48,369 nucleotides of DNA from Bacillota bacterium (GCA_012838305.1 DUPN01000054.1:1-48369); one strand, 5' to 3'; numbered from the stretch's first letter, positions 25,782-35,197 are shown. Translations and numbers: made by a program. Notes: generated by a model from the letters alone, not told the origin.

Positions 25782-25862
25782 TCAGCAGGCAGCACAGCAG
25801 CCACATGGCCAATACTGAGGGGCCATTGGCATAGGGCCAGCACAGCCAATCATTGTGTTCAT
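25782..25862 (-). CDS. Cys/Met-rich 26-residue peptide behind a T-box
   Basis: ATG 25862 follows AGGAGGAG by 7 nt, one of the better ribosome sites in the window, and the frame closes with TGA at 25782. The 26-residue product has 5 Cys and 4 Met, an N-terminal MNTMIGCAGPMPMAP and a C-terminal WPCGCCAAC. Such composition suits soft-metal (Cu, Zn) binding or a modified peptide precursor, and the copper operon begins 410 nt away on the other strand. Alternatively it is a leader peptide without independent function. Coding status rests on the ribosome site and position only. Confidence 0.45.
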   Translation of the reverse strand: MNTMIGCAGPMPMAPQYWPCGCCAAC

Positions 25863-25896
25863 CGTCTCTGCTCCTCCTATTTTGATGCATTTTGGG

Positions 25897-26040
25897 AAAA
25901 ACAAAACGCCCTCCTCTCCGAAAACCTTAGTTTCCGGGGACGAGGGCGCCAACTCCGCGGTACCACCGCAATGACCACAGCTAAGTGTAACAAAACCGAA
26001 CCCTTCTCCGCTGAACACAGAGTGACTGATTCGGTCTGTA
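25897..26040 (-). ncRNA. Short T-box leader (Stem I missing or reduced)
   Basis: Minus strand: the T-box core GCGGTGGTACCGCGG (25955-25969) is followed by the typical CGCCCTCGTCCCC...GAGGGCG terminator stem (25907-25948) and TTTTGTTTTT. The UGGU of the core would pair with a tRNA ending ACCA. Only about 78 nt separate it from the upstream tRNA-Arg, too little for a canonical Stem I. That space holds one hairpin (ACCGAA/TTCGGT with an inner CTCTG/CGGAG). It is either an ultrashort T-box or a degenerate one. Confidence 0.7.
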
Positions 26041-26047
26041 ATCGATA

Positions 26048-26122
26048 TGGCGCGCCTAGCAGGACTCGAACCTGCGCTCCCGGCTCCGGAGGCCGATGCT
26101 CTATCCGCTGAGCTATAGGCGC
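26048..26122 (-). tRNA. tRNA-Arg (anticodon CCG)
   Basis: Folds as a complete cloverleaf with encoded CCA: acceptor GCGCCTA/TAGGCGC, D-stem GCTC/GAGC, anticodon stem TCGGC/GCCGG with loop CTCCGGA (anticodon CCG, codon CGG), discriminator G73. Its own promoter lies upstream and the short T-box lies 3' of it, apparently on the same transcript. Confidence 0.95.
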
Positions 26123-26139
26123 ATTTTCACGACAAAGTA

Positions 26140-26168
26140 ATTATAACAGCTACATGGCTGAAAAGCAA
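26140..26168 (-). promoter_or_regulatory. Promoter of tRNA-Arg (and T-box transcript)
   Basis: Minus strand: TTGCTT (26163-26168), 17 bp, TATAAT (26140-26145), 18 nt before the tRNA 5' end. No separate promoter is visible between the tRNA and the T-box. Confidence 0.75.
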
Positions 26169-26197
26169 GAATGAGCTTGCACCGGGGAACAAAAGCC

Positions 26198-26254
26198 TTG
26201 ACACTGGGCAAACTCATAGTATATGCTTAAGTTACCAACACCCCCCGGGGGTGT
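26198..26254 (+). promoter_or_regulatory. copA promoter with CsoR operator
   Basis: Plus strand -35 TTGACA (26198-26203); the -10 is TATATG at 26220-26225 with 16-bp spacing (TATGCT two bases on is an alternative). Downstream, near the transcription start, is ACACCCCCCGGGGGTGT (26238-26254), a G/C-tract palindrome of the type bound by CsoR. The copper sensor encoded third in the operon should repress here until Cu(I) binds. Confidence 0.75.
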
Positions 26255-26271
26255 AGTGGGGAGTGAGCGCA

Positions 26272-28539
<2,268 letters not shown>

Positions 28540-28553
28540 AGGAGGATAGGACC

Positions 28554-28784
28554 ATGAAAAAAATCGTAATAATCAAGGGGATGACCTGTGAGCACTGTCA
28601 GCGGAGAGTGCTGAATGCACTGAACAGCCTACCCGGTCTGAAAGCCGACGTAAACCTGAAAAAACAGCAGGCCATTGTGGCTGTGGAAGGCCACTGGAAT
28701 GAAGAGGCTGTACGTGATGCAGTGGCGAAGGCAGGCTATGAAGTGATATCTATAGCGGACAAAAAAGGATTCCTGGACCTATGA
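28554..28784 (+). CDS. copZ: Copper chaperone CopZ
   Basis: 76-residue single HMA domain with the Cu(I)-binding GMTCEHC (9-15) and the typical ferredoxin-like pattern ending KAGYEV. It shuttles Cu(I) to CopA. ATG with AGGAGGAT upstream, 14 nt after copA; it overlaps csoR by 4 nt. Confidence 0.94.
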   Translation: MKKIVIIKGMTCEHCQRRVLNALNSLPGLKADVNLKKQQAIVAVEGHWNEEAVRDAVAKAGYEVISIADKKGFLDL

Positions 28785-29044
28785 GAAGCGACCGCGCAAG
28801 AGTCCTACGATTGCTAAAGACAGCTCGAGGCCAGGTGGATGGCCTGATACGCATGGTTGAGGACGATCGATACTGCGTTGATATCTCCAACCAGATTATG
28901 GCCACCGGAGCCATCCTACGCACCGTAAACAGTCAGATTCTCCAAGATCATCTCAACCACTGTGTGAGGGAGGCCATGGAGACGGAGAATGCCGAAGAGA
29001 AGATAACAGAGATTATGTCCATCATTGACAAGCTAGCGAAGTAA
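28781..29044 (+). CDS. csoR: Copper-sensing repressor CsoR
   Basis: 87-residue all-helical DUF156-family repressor. The Cu(I) ligands keep CsoR spacing: Cys32 (RYCVDIS), His57 and Cys61 (QDHLNHCVRE), which separates it from FrmR/RcnR relatives. Release from the operator at 26238-26254 on copper binding would induce copA-copZ-csoR. ATG overlaps the copZ stop (ATGA). Its last 12 nt overlap the convergent small membrane-protein gene. Confidence 0.94.
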   Translation: MRSDRARVLRLLKTARGQVDGLIRMVEDDRYCVDISNQIMATGAILRTVNSQILQDHLNHCVREAMETENAEEKITEIMSIIDKLAK

Positions 29045-29218
29045 GGGGATCCCAAGAAGGATCAGCAAAAGGACGAGTTCTATCAGGGCTATCTGGGGAA
29101 TGGGATCGCGGGGAAAGGGAAAACCAAGCATGGCAAAACTAAAAAGGATCACGGACATTCCGCCCAAGAACACCAAAAGCACTGTGCCAAGCGTTTTCCA
29201 GGATTGCCTTCTATTCAC
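29033..29218 (-). CDS. Small two-helix membrane protein
   Basis: 61 residues with two predicted membrane helices (TVLLVFLGGMSVILFSFAML and PQIALIELVLLLILLGIPLL) joined by a short PFPRDPI turn. GTG start 29218 has AGGAGG 7 nt upstream. It is 23 nt downstream of the large membrane gene in the same orientation and is probably cotranscribed with it. Its 3' end overlaps csoR convergently by 12 nt. Family unknown. Confidence 0.6.
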   Translation of the reverse strand: MNRRQSWKTLGTVLLVFLGGMSVILFSFAMLGFPFPRDPIPQIALIELVLLLILLGIPLLR

Positions 29219-29241
29219 ATCAACGCCTCCTGAGTTTCAAC

Positions 29242-30864
29242 TCAACCCAAAATAATCTGGGGGAGCAGAGCCAAGAATTGGTAGAGCAGCATCCAGATGA
29301 TCATGATACCCACCGTTAGAAAGAGACCCCTCTGCCGCACTCTGCGCAATACAGCGAATGTGCCCATGGTGGCCAGCACATAGCATAGGCCATAGTGGAC
29401 GAGGCCAAAGAACCGGGGATGACCTGCAGGAACAGGCAAGCGCCGCAGGGCGACCATGAGAGTGCCAAGCAGAGCAACTTGATAGAAAAGACCTTGGACA
29501 CGGTACGCTTCGATCTTCTGAAGCAGGCTGTACAGGATACCTGCTGCTGCCAGCACCCCGATGTTCATGATGGTGTATACGGCCGCTAACATGAATGTAC
29601 TCGTCAAAAGAAACGCTAGATGATAAAGTGGTGCGTTCTCGTCGATCCCCATTCGACGCCACAGGGAGATTTGTTTGGAAGATTCATTGTGGATTCCATG
29701 TACAACAAAGCCTCCATCGGGATGTGCTTGGAGCCAGTATACGTAGGTATGTTCGTCTGTGCTAACAGCCTCCGGCCGGAGCGCTCCCTTGCGTCCAACG
29801 CTCAGATTGGTGACCTGACCCGCCGCATGTCCGTAATTGACCTGGGCTCCGAAGGGACCAACTCCTTGCCACACCAGGGATGGTTCCCCTGCTCCCTGGA
29901 CATAGCGGGCTCGAACCCCCAGAGCCAAAACCGACGGGGCTGTGATCTCGCCCTGTGCATTCACCTTGGACGTGAAGACCGCCAATTGATTACTGTTGCG
30001 GGGCAGTGCAGACCAAGCCAAATGGACTTGATCGGCGAAGGCGGTCATGGCGATACTTCCCCCCTGCCCGATGTCATGGACCGACCCCTCGCCTATCCTG
30101 CTGGGCTGTGTCCAATGATTCTCCAGCCTCTGACTGTAAAGAATGGCTACACCGACGTCGCTCGTCTCCATCCAGGCAAGATGAACGGTACCCTGTTGAT
30201 CAACTGTGATGCTGGGCCTGACTGAGATATCGCTGGAATCGGTCACCGTTTCCAACAAGACAACTTCCCCCTTTTCCACCTGGGCATAGCGAATCTGAAA
30301 GTACACTTCACGCTCAGACCACACCACATGGGTGACCTCGCCCATTTGAAAGGCAGCTAGGTCCTGCACCATATTTGCCGTGGTAACTAGAGGCACAACT
30401 TCATGGGCTTTGTAGGGAACTGTCAAGGTAGTATAACTAATGGTGTTCCCGGCTGAAGACCGCTCCAACCAAACGACATGGCGACCGCCGGCATGATCTA
30501 ACCCTAGATAAGCACTGCCAATCTGTGCTTGAGGGCGCAACACGACTTCTTCCTCTATATCATCCTGGATAAGCAAACGATAGGTGAGGTCGAGCTCTCG
30601 GAAATAAACACCATCGGCGCTGACAAAACTGGTTCCAAGAGAATCACGGGCTACAAAAAAGCGATCTGTGAATATATTGGTGCCGAAAAGGGGAACCACT
30701 TCCGACCACCCTTCAGGCCAGACTTCAATATAGTCTCTAGCTCCTGTGCCAGGAGATGCTAACAGCAGGATCAAAAAAGCGAAGGCAATAACTCTGACTC
30801 GATCCAGGGTCCTCACACCTTTCGTAAAACCTGTATTTCTACGATAATGCAACGTTTCCTGCAT
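29242..30864 (-). CDS. Large membrane protein: extracytoplasmic propeller-like domain plus C-terminal helices
   Basis: 540 residues, family not recognised. An N-terminal hydrophobic signal (VIAFAFLILLLASPGTGA) is followed by about 370 residues of repeated beta-strand patterns with recurring VHLAW-type motifs (HVVWLERS, THVVWSER, VHLAWMET, VHLAWSAL, YVYWLQAH), suggesting a beta-propeller of roughly six blades. The C-terminal 150 residues hold about five membrane helices. The layout suggests a surface sensor or binding protein. ATG 30864 is preferred, though its spacing to AAGGGG is short; the frame is open to 30927. It is transcribed divergently from the tRNA operon. Confidence 0.7.
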   Translation of the reverse strand: MQETLHYRRNTGFTKGVRTLDRVRVIAFAFLILLLASPGTGARDYIEVWPEGWSEVVPLFGTNIFTDRFFVARDSLGTSFVSADGVYFRELDLTYRLLIQDDIEEEVVLRPQAQIGSAYLGLDHAGGRHVVWLERSSAGNTISYTTLTVPYKAHEVVPLVTTANMVQDLAAFQMGEVTHVVWSEREVYFQIRYAQVEKGEVVLLETVTDSSDISVRPSITVDQQGTVHLAWMETSDVGVAILYSQRLENHWTQPSRIGEGSVHDIGQGGSIAMTAFADQVHLAWSALPRNSNQLAVFTSKVNAQGEITAPSVLALGVRARYVQGAGEPSLVWQGVGPFGAQVNYGHAAGQVTNLSVGRKGALRPEAVSTDEHTYVYWLQAHPDGGFVVHGIHNESSKQISLWRRMGIDENAPLYHLAFLLTSTFMLAAVYTIMNIGVLAAAGILYSLLQKIEAYRVQGLFYQVALLGTLMVALRRLPVPAGHPRFFGLVHYGLCYVLATMGTFAVLRRVRQRGLFLTVGIMIIWMLLYQFLALLPQIILG

Positions 30865-30872
30865 AATGCCCC

Positions 30873-30900
30873 TTGATTTCCGCCGCCGTTTTTGTATAAT
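30873..30900 (+). promoter_or_regulatory. Promoter of the Gly-Thr-Val-Ala tRNA operon
   Basis: Plus strand: TTGATT (30873-30878), 16 bp, TATAAT (30895-30900), 12 nt upstream of tRNA-Gly. Confidence 0.7.
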
Positions 30901-30927
30901 AATAGTCAGAAAGCGGATGTGGCTCAA
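30899..30927 (-). promoter_or_regulatory. Possible promoter for the large membrane-protein gene
   Basis: Minus strand: TTGAGC (30922-30927), 17 bp, TATTAT (30899-30904). The -35 lies inside tRNA-Gly and the -10 abuts the tRNA promoter's -10, so the two divergent promoters would compete. Confidence 0.35.
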
Positions 30928-30987
30928 TGGTAGAGCATCGGCTTCCCAAGCCGAGGGTTGCGAGTTCGAATCTCGTCGTCCGCTCCA
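30913..30987 (+). tRNA. tRNA-Gly (anticodon CCC)
   Basis: Acceptor GCGGATG/CGTCCGC, anticodon stem TCGGC/GCCGA with loop TTCCCAA (CCC, codon GGG), TTCGAAT T-loop, encoded CCA. First of four co-transcribed tRNAs. Confidence 0.95.
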
Positions 30988-30995
30988 TTTTTTAT

Positions 30996-31071
30996 GCTGG
31001 CGTGGCTCAGGTGGTAGAGCAGTTGATTCGTAATCAACAGATCGGGGGTTCGAGTCCCCCCGCCAGCTCCA
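30996..31071 (+). tRNA. tRNA-Thr (anticodon CGT)
   Basis: Acceptor GCTGGCG/CGCCAGC, anticodon stem GTTGA/TCAAC with loop TTCGTAA (CGT, codon ACG), encoded CCA. Eight nt after tRNA-Gly. Confidence 0.95.
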
Positions 31072-31084
31072 GCCTTTGTTAACT

Positions 31085-31161
31085 GGGGACTTAGCTCAGC
31101 AGGTTAGAGCGCTACGCTCACATCGTAGAGGTCGTAGGTTCGAGTCCTATAGTCCCCACCA
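31085..31161 (+). tRNA. tRNA-Val (anticodon CAC)
   Basis: Acceptor GGGGACT/AGTCCCC, anticodon stem CTACG/CGTAG with loop CTCACAT (CAC, codon GTG), encoded CCA. A CAC tRNA-Val is an uncommon isoacceptor in Firmicutes. Confidence 0.95.
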
Positions 31162-31176
31162 TCTTTTTACAACTAC

Positions 31177-31252
31177 GGGGGTATAGCGCAGTTGGGAGCG
31201 CGTCTGCTTCGCATGCAGAAGGTCGGGGGTTCGAATCCCCCTATCTCCACCA
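31177..31252 (+). tRNA. tRNA-Ala (anticodon CGC)
   Basis: Acceptor GGGGGTA/TATCTCC with two G-T pairs, anticodon stem TCTGC/GCAGA with loop TTCGCAT (CGC, codon GCG), encoded CCA. Last tRNA of the operon; terminator follows. Confidence 0.93.
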
Positions 31253-31256
31253 TAGG

Positions 31257-31308
31257 ACCACTCTGCTCGAGATACACGGCTTGGTGTCTGGAACAGAGTG
31301 GTTTTTTC
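31257..31308 (+). terminator. Terminator of the tRNA operon
   Basis: ACCACTCTG (31257-31265) pairs with CAGAGTGGT (31294-31302), followed by TTTTTTC. It starts 4 nt after tRNA-Ala. Confidence 0.85.
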
Positions 31309-31414
31309 TAACCGTACTCTAAACAAAAAAGGATTTTGAGATGAAGAAACAGAATTTTTTTGGTGGTTTCCAGGGAAGTGAAGAGAGTGTGTGTTGTGCA
31401 ATAGGAGGGGTAGT

Positions 31415-32239
31415 GTGAGGATTAGTGGAGAAACCATGGAAAAGGACGCGGTGCGTATCGCCGAGGGAATTTACTGGGTGGGCTATGCTGACAAACACCG
31501 GGGCCTGCATTGCAATCCATATCTGATTGTTGAGGGCGAAGAAGCGGTACTGATTGACGGCGGCAATCGCGACGATTTTAGTACTGTGATGCTGAAAATC
31601 TTGAGAACGGGAGTGGAGCCGGCCCAAATCACCCGGCTGATTTACCAGCACTACGATCCTGATCTTTGCGGCAGCCTTCCGCAATTTGAAAGCATCATCA
31701 ACACAAAGGAACTACGCATTATTTCCCATCGCGAAAACAATGTGTTCATCCATTATTACTCAGCCCGAACACAGAAACTGGATTACCGTGATTTGGGTGG
31801 TTATTATGACTTCGCCACAGGTCGACGCCTTGAGTTCTATGGAATTCCCTATTGTCACCAGCCGGGGAGTTTCGTTACCTATGATACGCAGACAAAGACG
31901 TTGTTTTCCAGTGATTTGTTCGGATCCTTTGATAGTCGCTGGGAACTGATGCTCGAACTTGGCGATGCCTGCAAGGAATGCCTGAATCCGGAGGAGTGTC
32001 CAGGTCGTCTGGGCACATGCCCCCTCAAGGGAATCGTGGAGTTCCATCGGACCATCATGACCTCAGACCGTGCGCTTACACTGGCTCTGGACACCATCGA
32101 AACGCTAGATATTGAAAGAGTGGCTCCTCAACATGGCAGCGTAGTCACAACGAAGGACGATGCAGCAGCAATTATACGGCACTTAAGGGCAATCGAACAT
32201 GTTGGTATTGACAGTGTCTTATCAGGAGAGCTCCAATGA
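31415..32239 (+). CDS. MBL-fold ODP-type (oxygen-binding diiron) protein
   Basis: 274 residues of the metallo-beta-lactamase fold, ODP/FprA-like branch. Putative metal ligands: His and Asp in YQHYDPDLCGSL (the HxExDH region, with Asp for Glu and Leu for the last His), His in PYCHQPGSF, Asp in FSSDLFGSF, His in APQHGSV. A Cys-rich insert CKECLNPEECPGRLGTC could hold another metal. Such proteins bind O2 or NO at a diiron site. The next gene, overlapping by 4 nt, is a PAS/HD-GYP phosphodiesterase, so it is probably the sensory partner. GTG 31415 (AGGAGG upstream) is preferred; ATG 31436 is the alternative. Confidence 0.8.
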   Translation: MRISGETMEKDAVRIAEGIYWVGYADKHRGLHCNPYLIVEGEEAVLIDGGNRDDFSTVMLKILRTGVEPAQITRLIYQHYDPDLCGSLPQFESIINTKELRIISHRENNVFIHYYSARTQKLDYRDLGGYYDFATGRRLEFYGIPYCHQPGSFVTYDTQTKTLFSSDLFGSFDSRWELMLELGDACKECLNPEECPGRLGTCPLKGIVEFHRTIMTSDRALTLALDTIETLDIERVAPQHGSVVTTKDDAAAIIRHLRAIEHVGIDSVLSGELQ

Positions 32240-33492
32240 GTAACCGGGACTTGAGATTGCAGAAAATCTTGTCCAATGATCCTCTATCCGATCGCGATAT
32301 CAAGGCCTATGCCCTAGAGAGCTTCGCTACTGAAATCGACTACCGTATTCAAACCGAACTGCTGATGAAACTGATTCTAGACCACTCCTCCATAGCAAAG
32401 CGCATTGAGCGGCTGAACGAAGAGCTACTGCAGAGTCGTGCAATGCTCAGCGAAGCACAGGAGATTGCCCAACTCGGCCGTTGGGATATTCACCCGACTT
32501 CTGGGAGTATGACTTGGTCGAAATCCATGTACGATCTCCTCGAGCTTGATCCCTCCGTTCCAGCATCGTCCGATCTGTTCTTTTCCTTGGTTCATCCCGA
32601 TGACCTTCAATCTGTCACCCAGATGTTCAGCCAGATGTTCATCACGCAAGAACCATGGAGTACTAGGTATCGTTTGTTAATGAAAAATGGAACCATCAAA
32701 TGGATCCATCTAAGACTCCATGCCAGGTCCAGTGCAGAAGGTATTCTTGATCATTTCTATGGAACGATCCAAGACATCACGGAAATGAAGAAGGCCGAAG
32801 ATGAACTGAGAAGATACAGTGAGCATCTGGAGCATATGGTAGAAGAGAAAGTGGCAGAAATCTCCTCTTCCCAAATGGCCACGATCTATGCCCTGATTAA
32901 GCTGGCAGAATCGAGGGATGATGACACGGGTTTGCACATCGAGCGAACGGCCAGTTTCTGCAGATTGCTCGCTTTACAGCTCCAGTCGGTACCCGAATAC
33001 TCTCGTTACGTGACTGCTAAATTCGTTGACACGATCTACAAAGCCAGTCCGCTCCATGATATCGGTAAGGTTGGCATTCCAGATAAAATCCTTCTAAAGC
33101 CGGGCCAGCTCACCGACGACGAATTCGCCATCATGAAGACCCATGTGCAGGTAGGGCATGACACCCTTGCCACCGTTGCCCAGCAATATGACGGGAATGA
33201 ATTCCTCAAGATGGGAATGGAGATCGCCCTGTATCACCATGAAAAATGGGACGGGAGCGGTTATCCCCAGGGCCTTGCTGGGGATGCCATCCCCCTCTCC
33301 GCCAGGATCATGGCCCTTGCTGACGTCTATGATGCACTCCGCTCCCAGCGAGTATATAAAGAGGCATTTTCTCACAAAAAAAGTGTGGAGATCATCCGTT
33401 CAGGCCAAGGGAAACACTTCGATCCGCTCCTAGTTGATCTATTTGTCCGTCACCAAGACGAGTTTGAAGCGCTCTATCAATCCATGCAGTAG
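32236..33492 (+). CDS. PAS / HD-GYP cyclic-di-GMP phosphodiesterase
   Basis: 418 residues, no membrane segment. N-terminal coiled coil (about 30-75), one PAS domain with PAC motif (about 75-185, LGRWDIHPTSG to GTIQDITEMKKAEDEL), a linking coiled coil, and an HD-GYP domain (about 215-415) with intact HDIGKVGIPD and HHEKWDGSGYPQGL. It should hydrolyse c-di-GMP in response to a signal at the PAS domain and/or from the ODP protein encoded just upstream (ATGA overlap). No diguanylate cyclase is in the window. About 100 nt of non-coding DNA follow it, then a pseudogene. Confidence 0.9.
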   Translation: MSNRDLRLQKILSNDPLSDRDIKAYALESFATEIDYRIQTELLMKLILDHSSIAKRIERLNEELLQSRAMLSEAQEIAQLGRWDIHPTSGSMTWSKSMYDLLELDPSVPASSDLFFSLVHPDDLQSVTQMFSQMFITQEPWSTRYRLLMKNGTIKWIHLRLHARSSAEGILDHFYGTIQDITEMKKAEDELRRYSEHLEHMVEEKVAEISSSQMATIYALIKLAESRDDDTGLHIERTASFCRLLALQLQSVPEYSRYVTAKFVDTIYKASPLHDIGKVGIPDKILLKPGQLTDDEFAIMKTHVQVGHDTLATVAQQYDGNEFLKMGMEIALYHHEKWDGSGYPQGLAGDAIPLSARIMALADVYDALRSQRVYKEAFSHKKSVEIIRSGQGKHFDPLLVDLFVRHQDEFEALYQSMQ

Positions 33493-33619
33493 TTTTCGGC
33501 GAAATTTCTTCAGAGCACTTCAAGTCAAGGATGATCTGCAACATCCCGTCTACTCTGAAGCAGAGAGCTGAGATGACGTGGATGAACTAAAGAGCCGGCA
33601 TGCGGGGGCAGCGGTAAGG

Positions 33620-34228
33620 ATGAAGAAATGCATTTCCGATCATCTGCACCAGCCCATGACCGCCAAAGATGTGGCCCCGACGAAGTACCCCACATGCGTC
33701 ACGCCCGAGGCTGGCTGATCCCCTACCGTTACTCGACCGCTCGAATCCATATTTGGAGGCGCTGGGTGTCACCAAACAGCTGTCATCTGTACGCAAATTG
33801 TTGACCAGGACTACTTTGCCGACACGGAGGAAATCGGATGCGGAAAAAAGGACAACTCCCCGGCATGGGATATCCTTTGTGAGATCAAAGAGGCTTGGTA
33901 TAAACCTGTCGGACTATGACTGCCTGAGAGCATACGTCCCCCAGTAACAGGAGTCTACGCCCTTGGTGTGAAGGTTTCCACCGACTACGATGGCGAAATT
34001 CCACCAGGCTTCGATGTCATCAACCTGGCCCCATGCCCGCTCATTTTGTTCCAAGGAGAGTCCTTTAGCGACGAAGACTCTCAACGGTGGGACTCTGCAC
34101 GGATCGTATCGTTCAATCCAGAGGTCTAGAGTTGCCAATACGCAGCGGAAATTGCACCTAGAATGCAGCTGGCCCCCCAGGGCTGGCGGGGCTACACCGA
34201 AATTTGGCCCGTTCAGCGCATGAAGTGA
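33620..34228 (+). pseudogene. Decayed AraC-family regulator with GyrI-like effector domain
   Basis: No intact frame, but plus-strand fragments in changing frames line up in order with AraC/GyrI-type regulators: ISDHLHQPMTAKDVA (helix-turn-helix start, about 33632), NPYLEALGVTKQL (about 33750), WDILCEIKEAWYKPVGL (about 33870), VYALGVKVSTDYDGEIPPGFD (33950-34010), LAPCPLILFQGESFSDED, and APRMQLAPQGWRGYTEIWPV ending in TGA at 34226-34228. At least three frameshifts or stops and an internal loss (part of the DNA-binding domain, the GEVWEAI region) make it non-functional. It lies between the HD-GYP gene and the FMN-bind gene. Confidence 0.8.
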
Positions 34229-34231
34229 AGC

Positions 34232-34265
34232 AAAAAGCTCCCCGTTGGAGAAAACCACGGGGAGC
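34232..34265 (-). terminator. Terminator of the FMN-bind gene
   Basis: Minus strand: GCTCCCCGT / ACGGGGAGC stem (34237-34265) followed by TTTTTG. It lies 29 nt after the FMN-bind gene's stop. Confidence 0.8.
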
Positions 34266-34293
34266 ACAACTTTGTATAGCCATTGGTGAACGG

Positions 34294-35109
34294 CTACTGG
34301 GTCTGGGTCTGGGTCTGGCCTTGACCTTCACCCTGAGCCTGCTTCAGTGCATCCCTAGCCGTCTGTTTAAACCGCTCCCACGTTTGGGTAGCCCCGGTGA
34401 TATTGTCTACCTGTTCGGGATCCTGCTTCTCTAACAACTGTTCCTCAAACCTGTCTTCACTTTGAGGCCCAAGTGGGTATGGATAGTTTTCACCTTTGGG
34501 CGTGCCGTCCTGATCCTTCTCGTCATAACGGACTTCTGCAATACGAGCATCTCGAATGACAAGCTCGATCTCACCATAGTAGCCATGGTCATCCGTTTCT
34601 GTCCTGGCCGTATACGTCCCATCTCTCCATTGTGCCTCGCCGGCTGACTCTCCATTATCCTCTTCCGTTGGCATTGGTGGGCGAGGGGCCTCAATAGCTG
34701 GCGGTCGCGACTGATCTCCCTGTTCAGCTTTGCGCAAAGCGTCCCGCGCCGCTTCTACAAATCGGTCATGGGTTTGGGTAGCCCCGCTGATGCTATCGAC
34801 CTCGTCGACGTTCTGTGTCTCCACTAAGCGGTCCTCATACTCGTCGTGAGACTGGGGACCCAATGGATAGGGGTAGTTTTCATCCTTGCGGTTTCCCTGT
34901 TGATCCATCTCTTCGTACTCGGCCTCGGTTATCTTGCCATCGGCGACTTTGAGTTCGATTTCACCAAAATAACCCCGTTCATCGGGGCTCGATCGTCCAA
35001 CATAGGTGCCATCTTGCCACTGGGAACCCTCTTGACGCTGAGCATTAATATAGATGGCCACGCCTAACACAACCAAAAGCAAAATCACTATTCCTATTGT
35101 CCTATTCAA
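34294..35109 (-). CDS. Membrane-anchored protein with two FMN-bind domains
   Basis: 271 residues: N-terminal membrane anchor (about 3-21, IGIVILLLVVLGVAIYI), then two copies of the FMN-binding domain (about 28-125 and 160-255) joined by a Pro/acidic linker. Each copy repeats DGTY, YFGEIEL/YYGEIEL, ENYPYPLGPQS and ends in an SGATQT or TGATQT motif, where ApbE-type transferases attach FMN to Thr. The arrangement resembles the two-FMN PplA of Listeria flavin-based electron transfer, but no ApbE, Ndh2 or quinone gene is nearby. The C-terminus is a Gln/Thr repeat (GQTQTQTQ). TTG 35109 follows AAGGAGG by 9 nt. Confidence 0.88.
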   Translation of the reverse strand: MNRTIGIVILLLVVLGVAIYINAQRQEGSQWQDGTYVGRSSPDERGYFGEIELKVADGKITEAEYEEMDQQGNRKDENYPYPLGPQSHDEYEDRLVETQNVDEVDSISGATQTHDRFVEAARDALRKAEQGDQSRPPAIEAPRPPMPTEEDNGESAGEAQWRDGTYTARTETDDHGYYGEIELVIRDARIAEVRYDEKDQDGTPKGENYPYPLGPQSEDRFEEQLLEKQDPEQVDNITGATQTWERFKQTARDALKQAQGEGQGQTQTQTQ

Positions 35110-35159
35110 GGCATCGTCCCTCCTTGTCAATAATATGAGTGAAAAGAAGGGTTCTTATA

Positions 35160-35193
35160 CAAAAGAGTTCAGCTGAGCTGAACTCTTTTTTTT
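35160..35193. terminator. Bidirectional terminator between tRNA-Glu and the FMN-bind gene
   Basis: A near-perfect palindrome with arms AAAAGAGTTCAGCT and AGCTGAACTCTTTT. On the minus strand it ends tRNA-Lys/tRNA-Glu transcription (TTTTGTAT tail); on the plus strand it has a longer T-run. Confidence 0.85.
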
Positions 35194-35197
35194 GAAT

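Noticed and set aside
25863-26018. N-terminal extension of the Cys-rich peptide to 78 residues
   Set aside because: The extension reads through the T-box core and terminator; the ATG at 25862 with AGGAGGAG is the credible start.
33914-34267. 117-codon minus-strand open frame in the gap after the HD-GYP gene
   Set aside because: It is antisense to the AraC/GyrI relic, whose plus-strand fragments match a known family in order.
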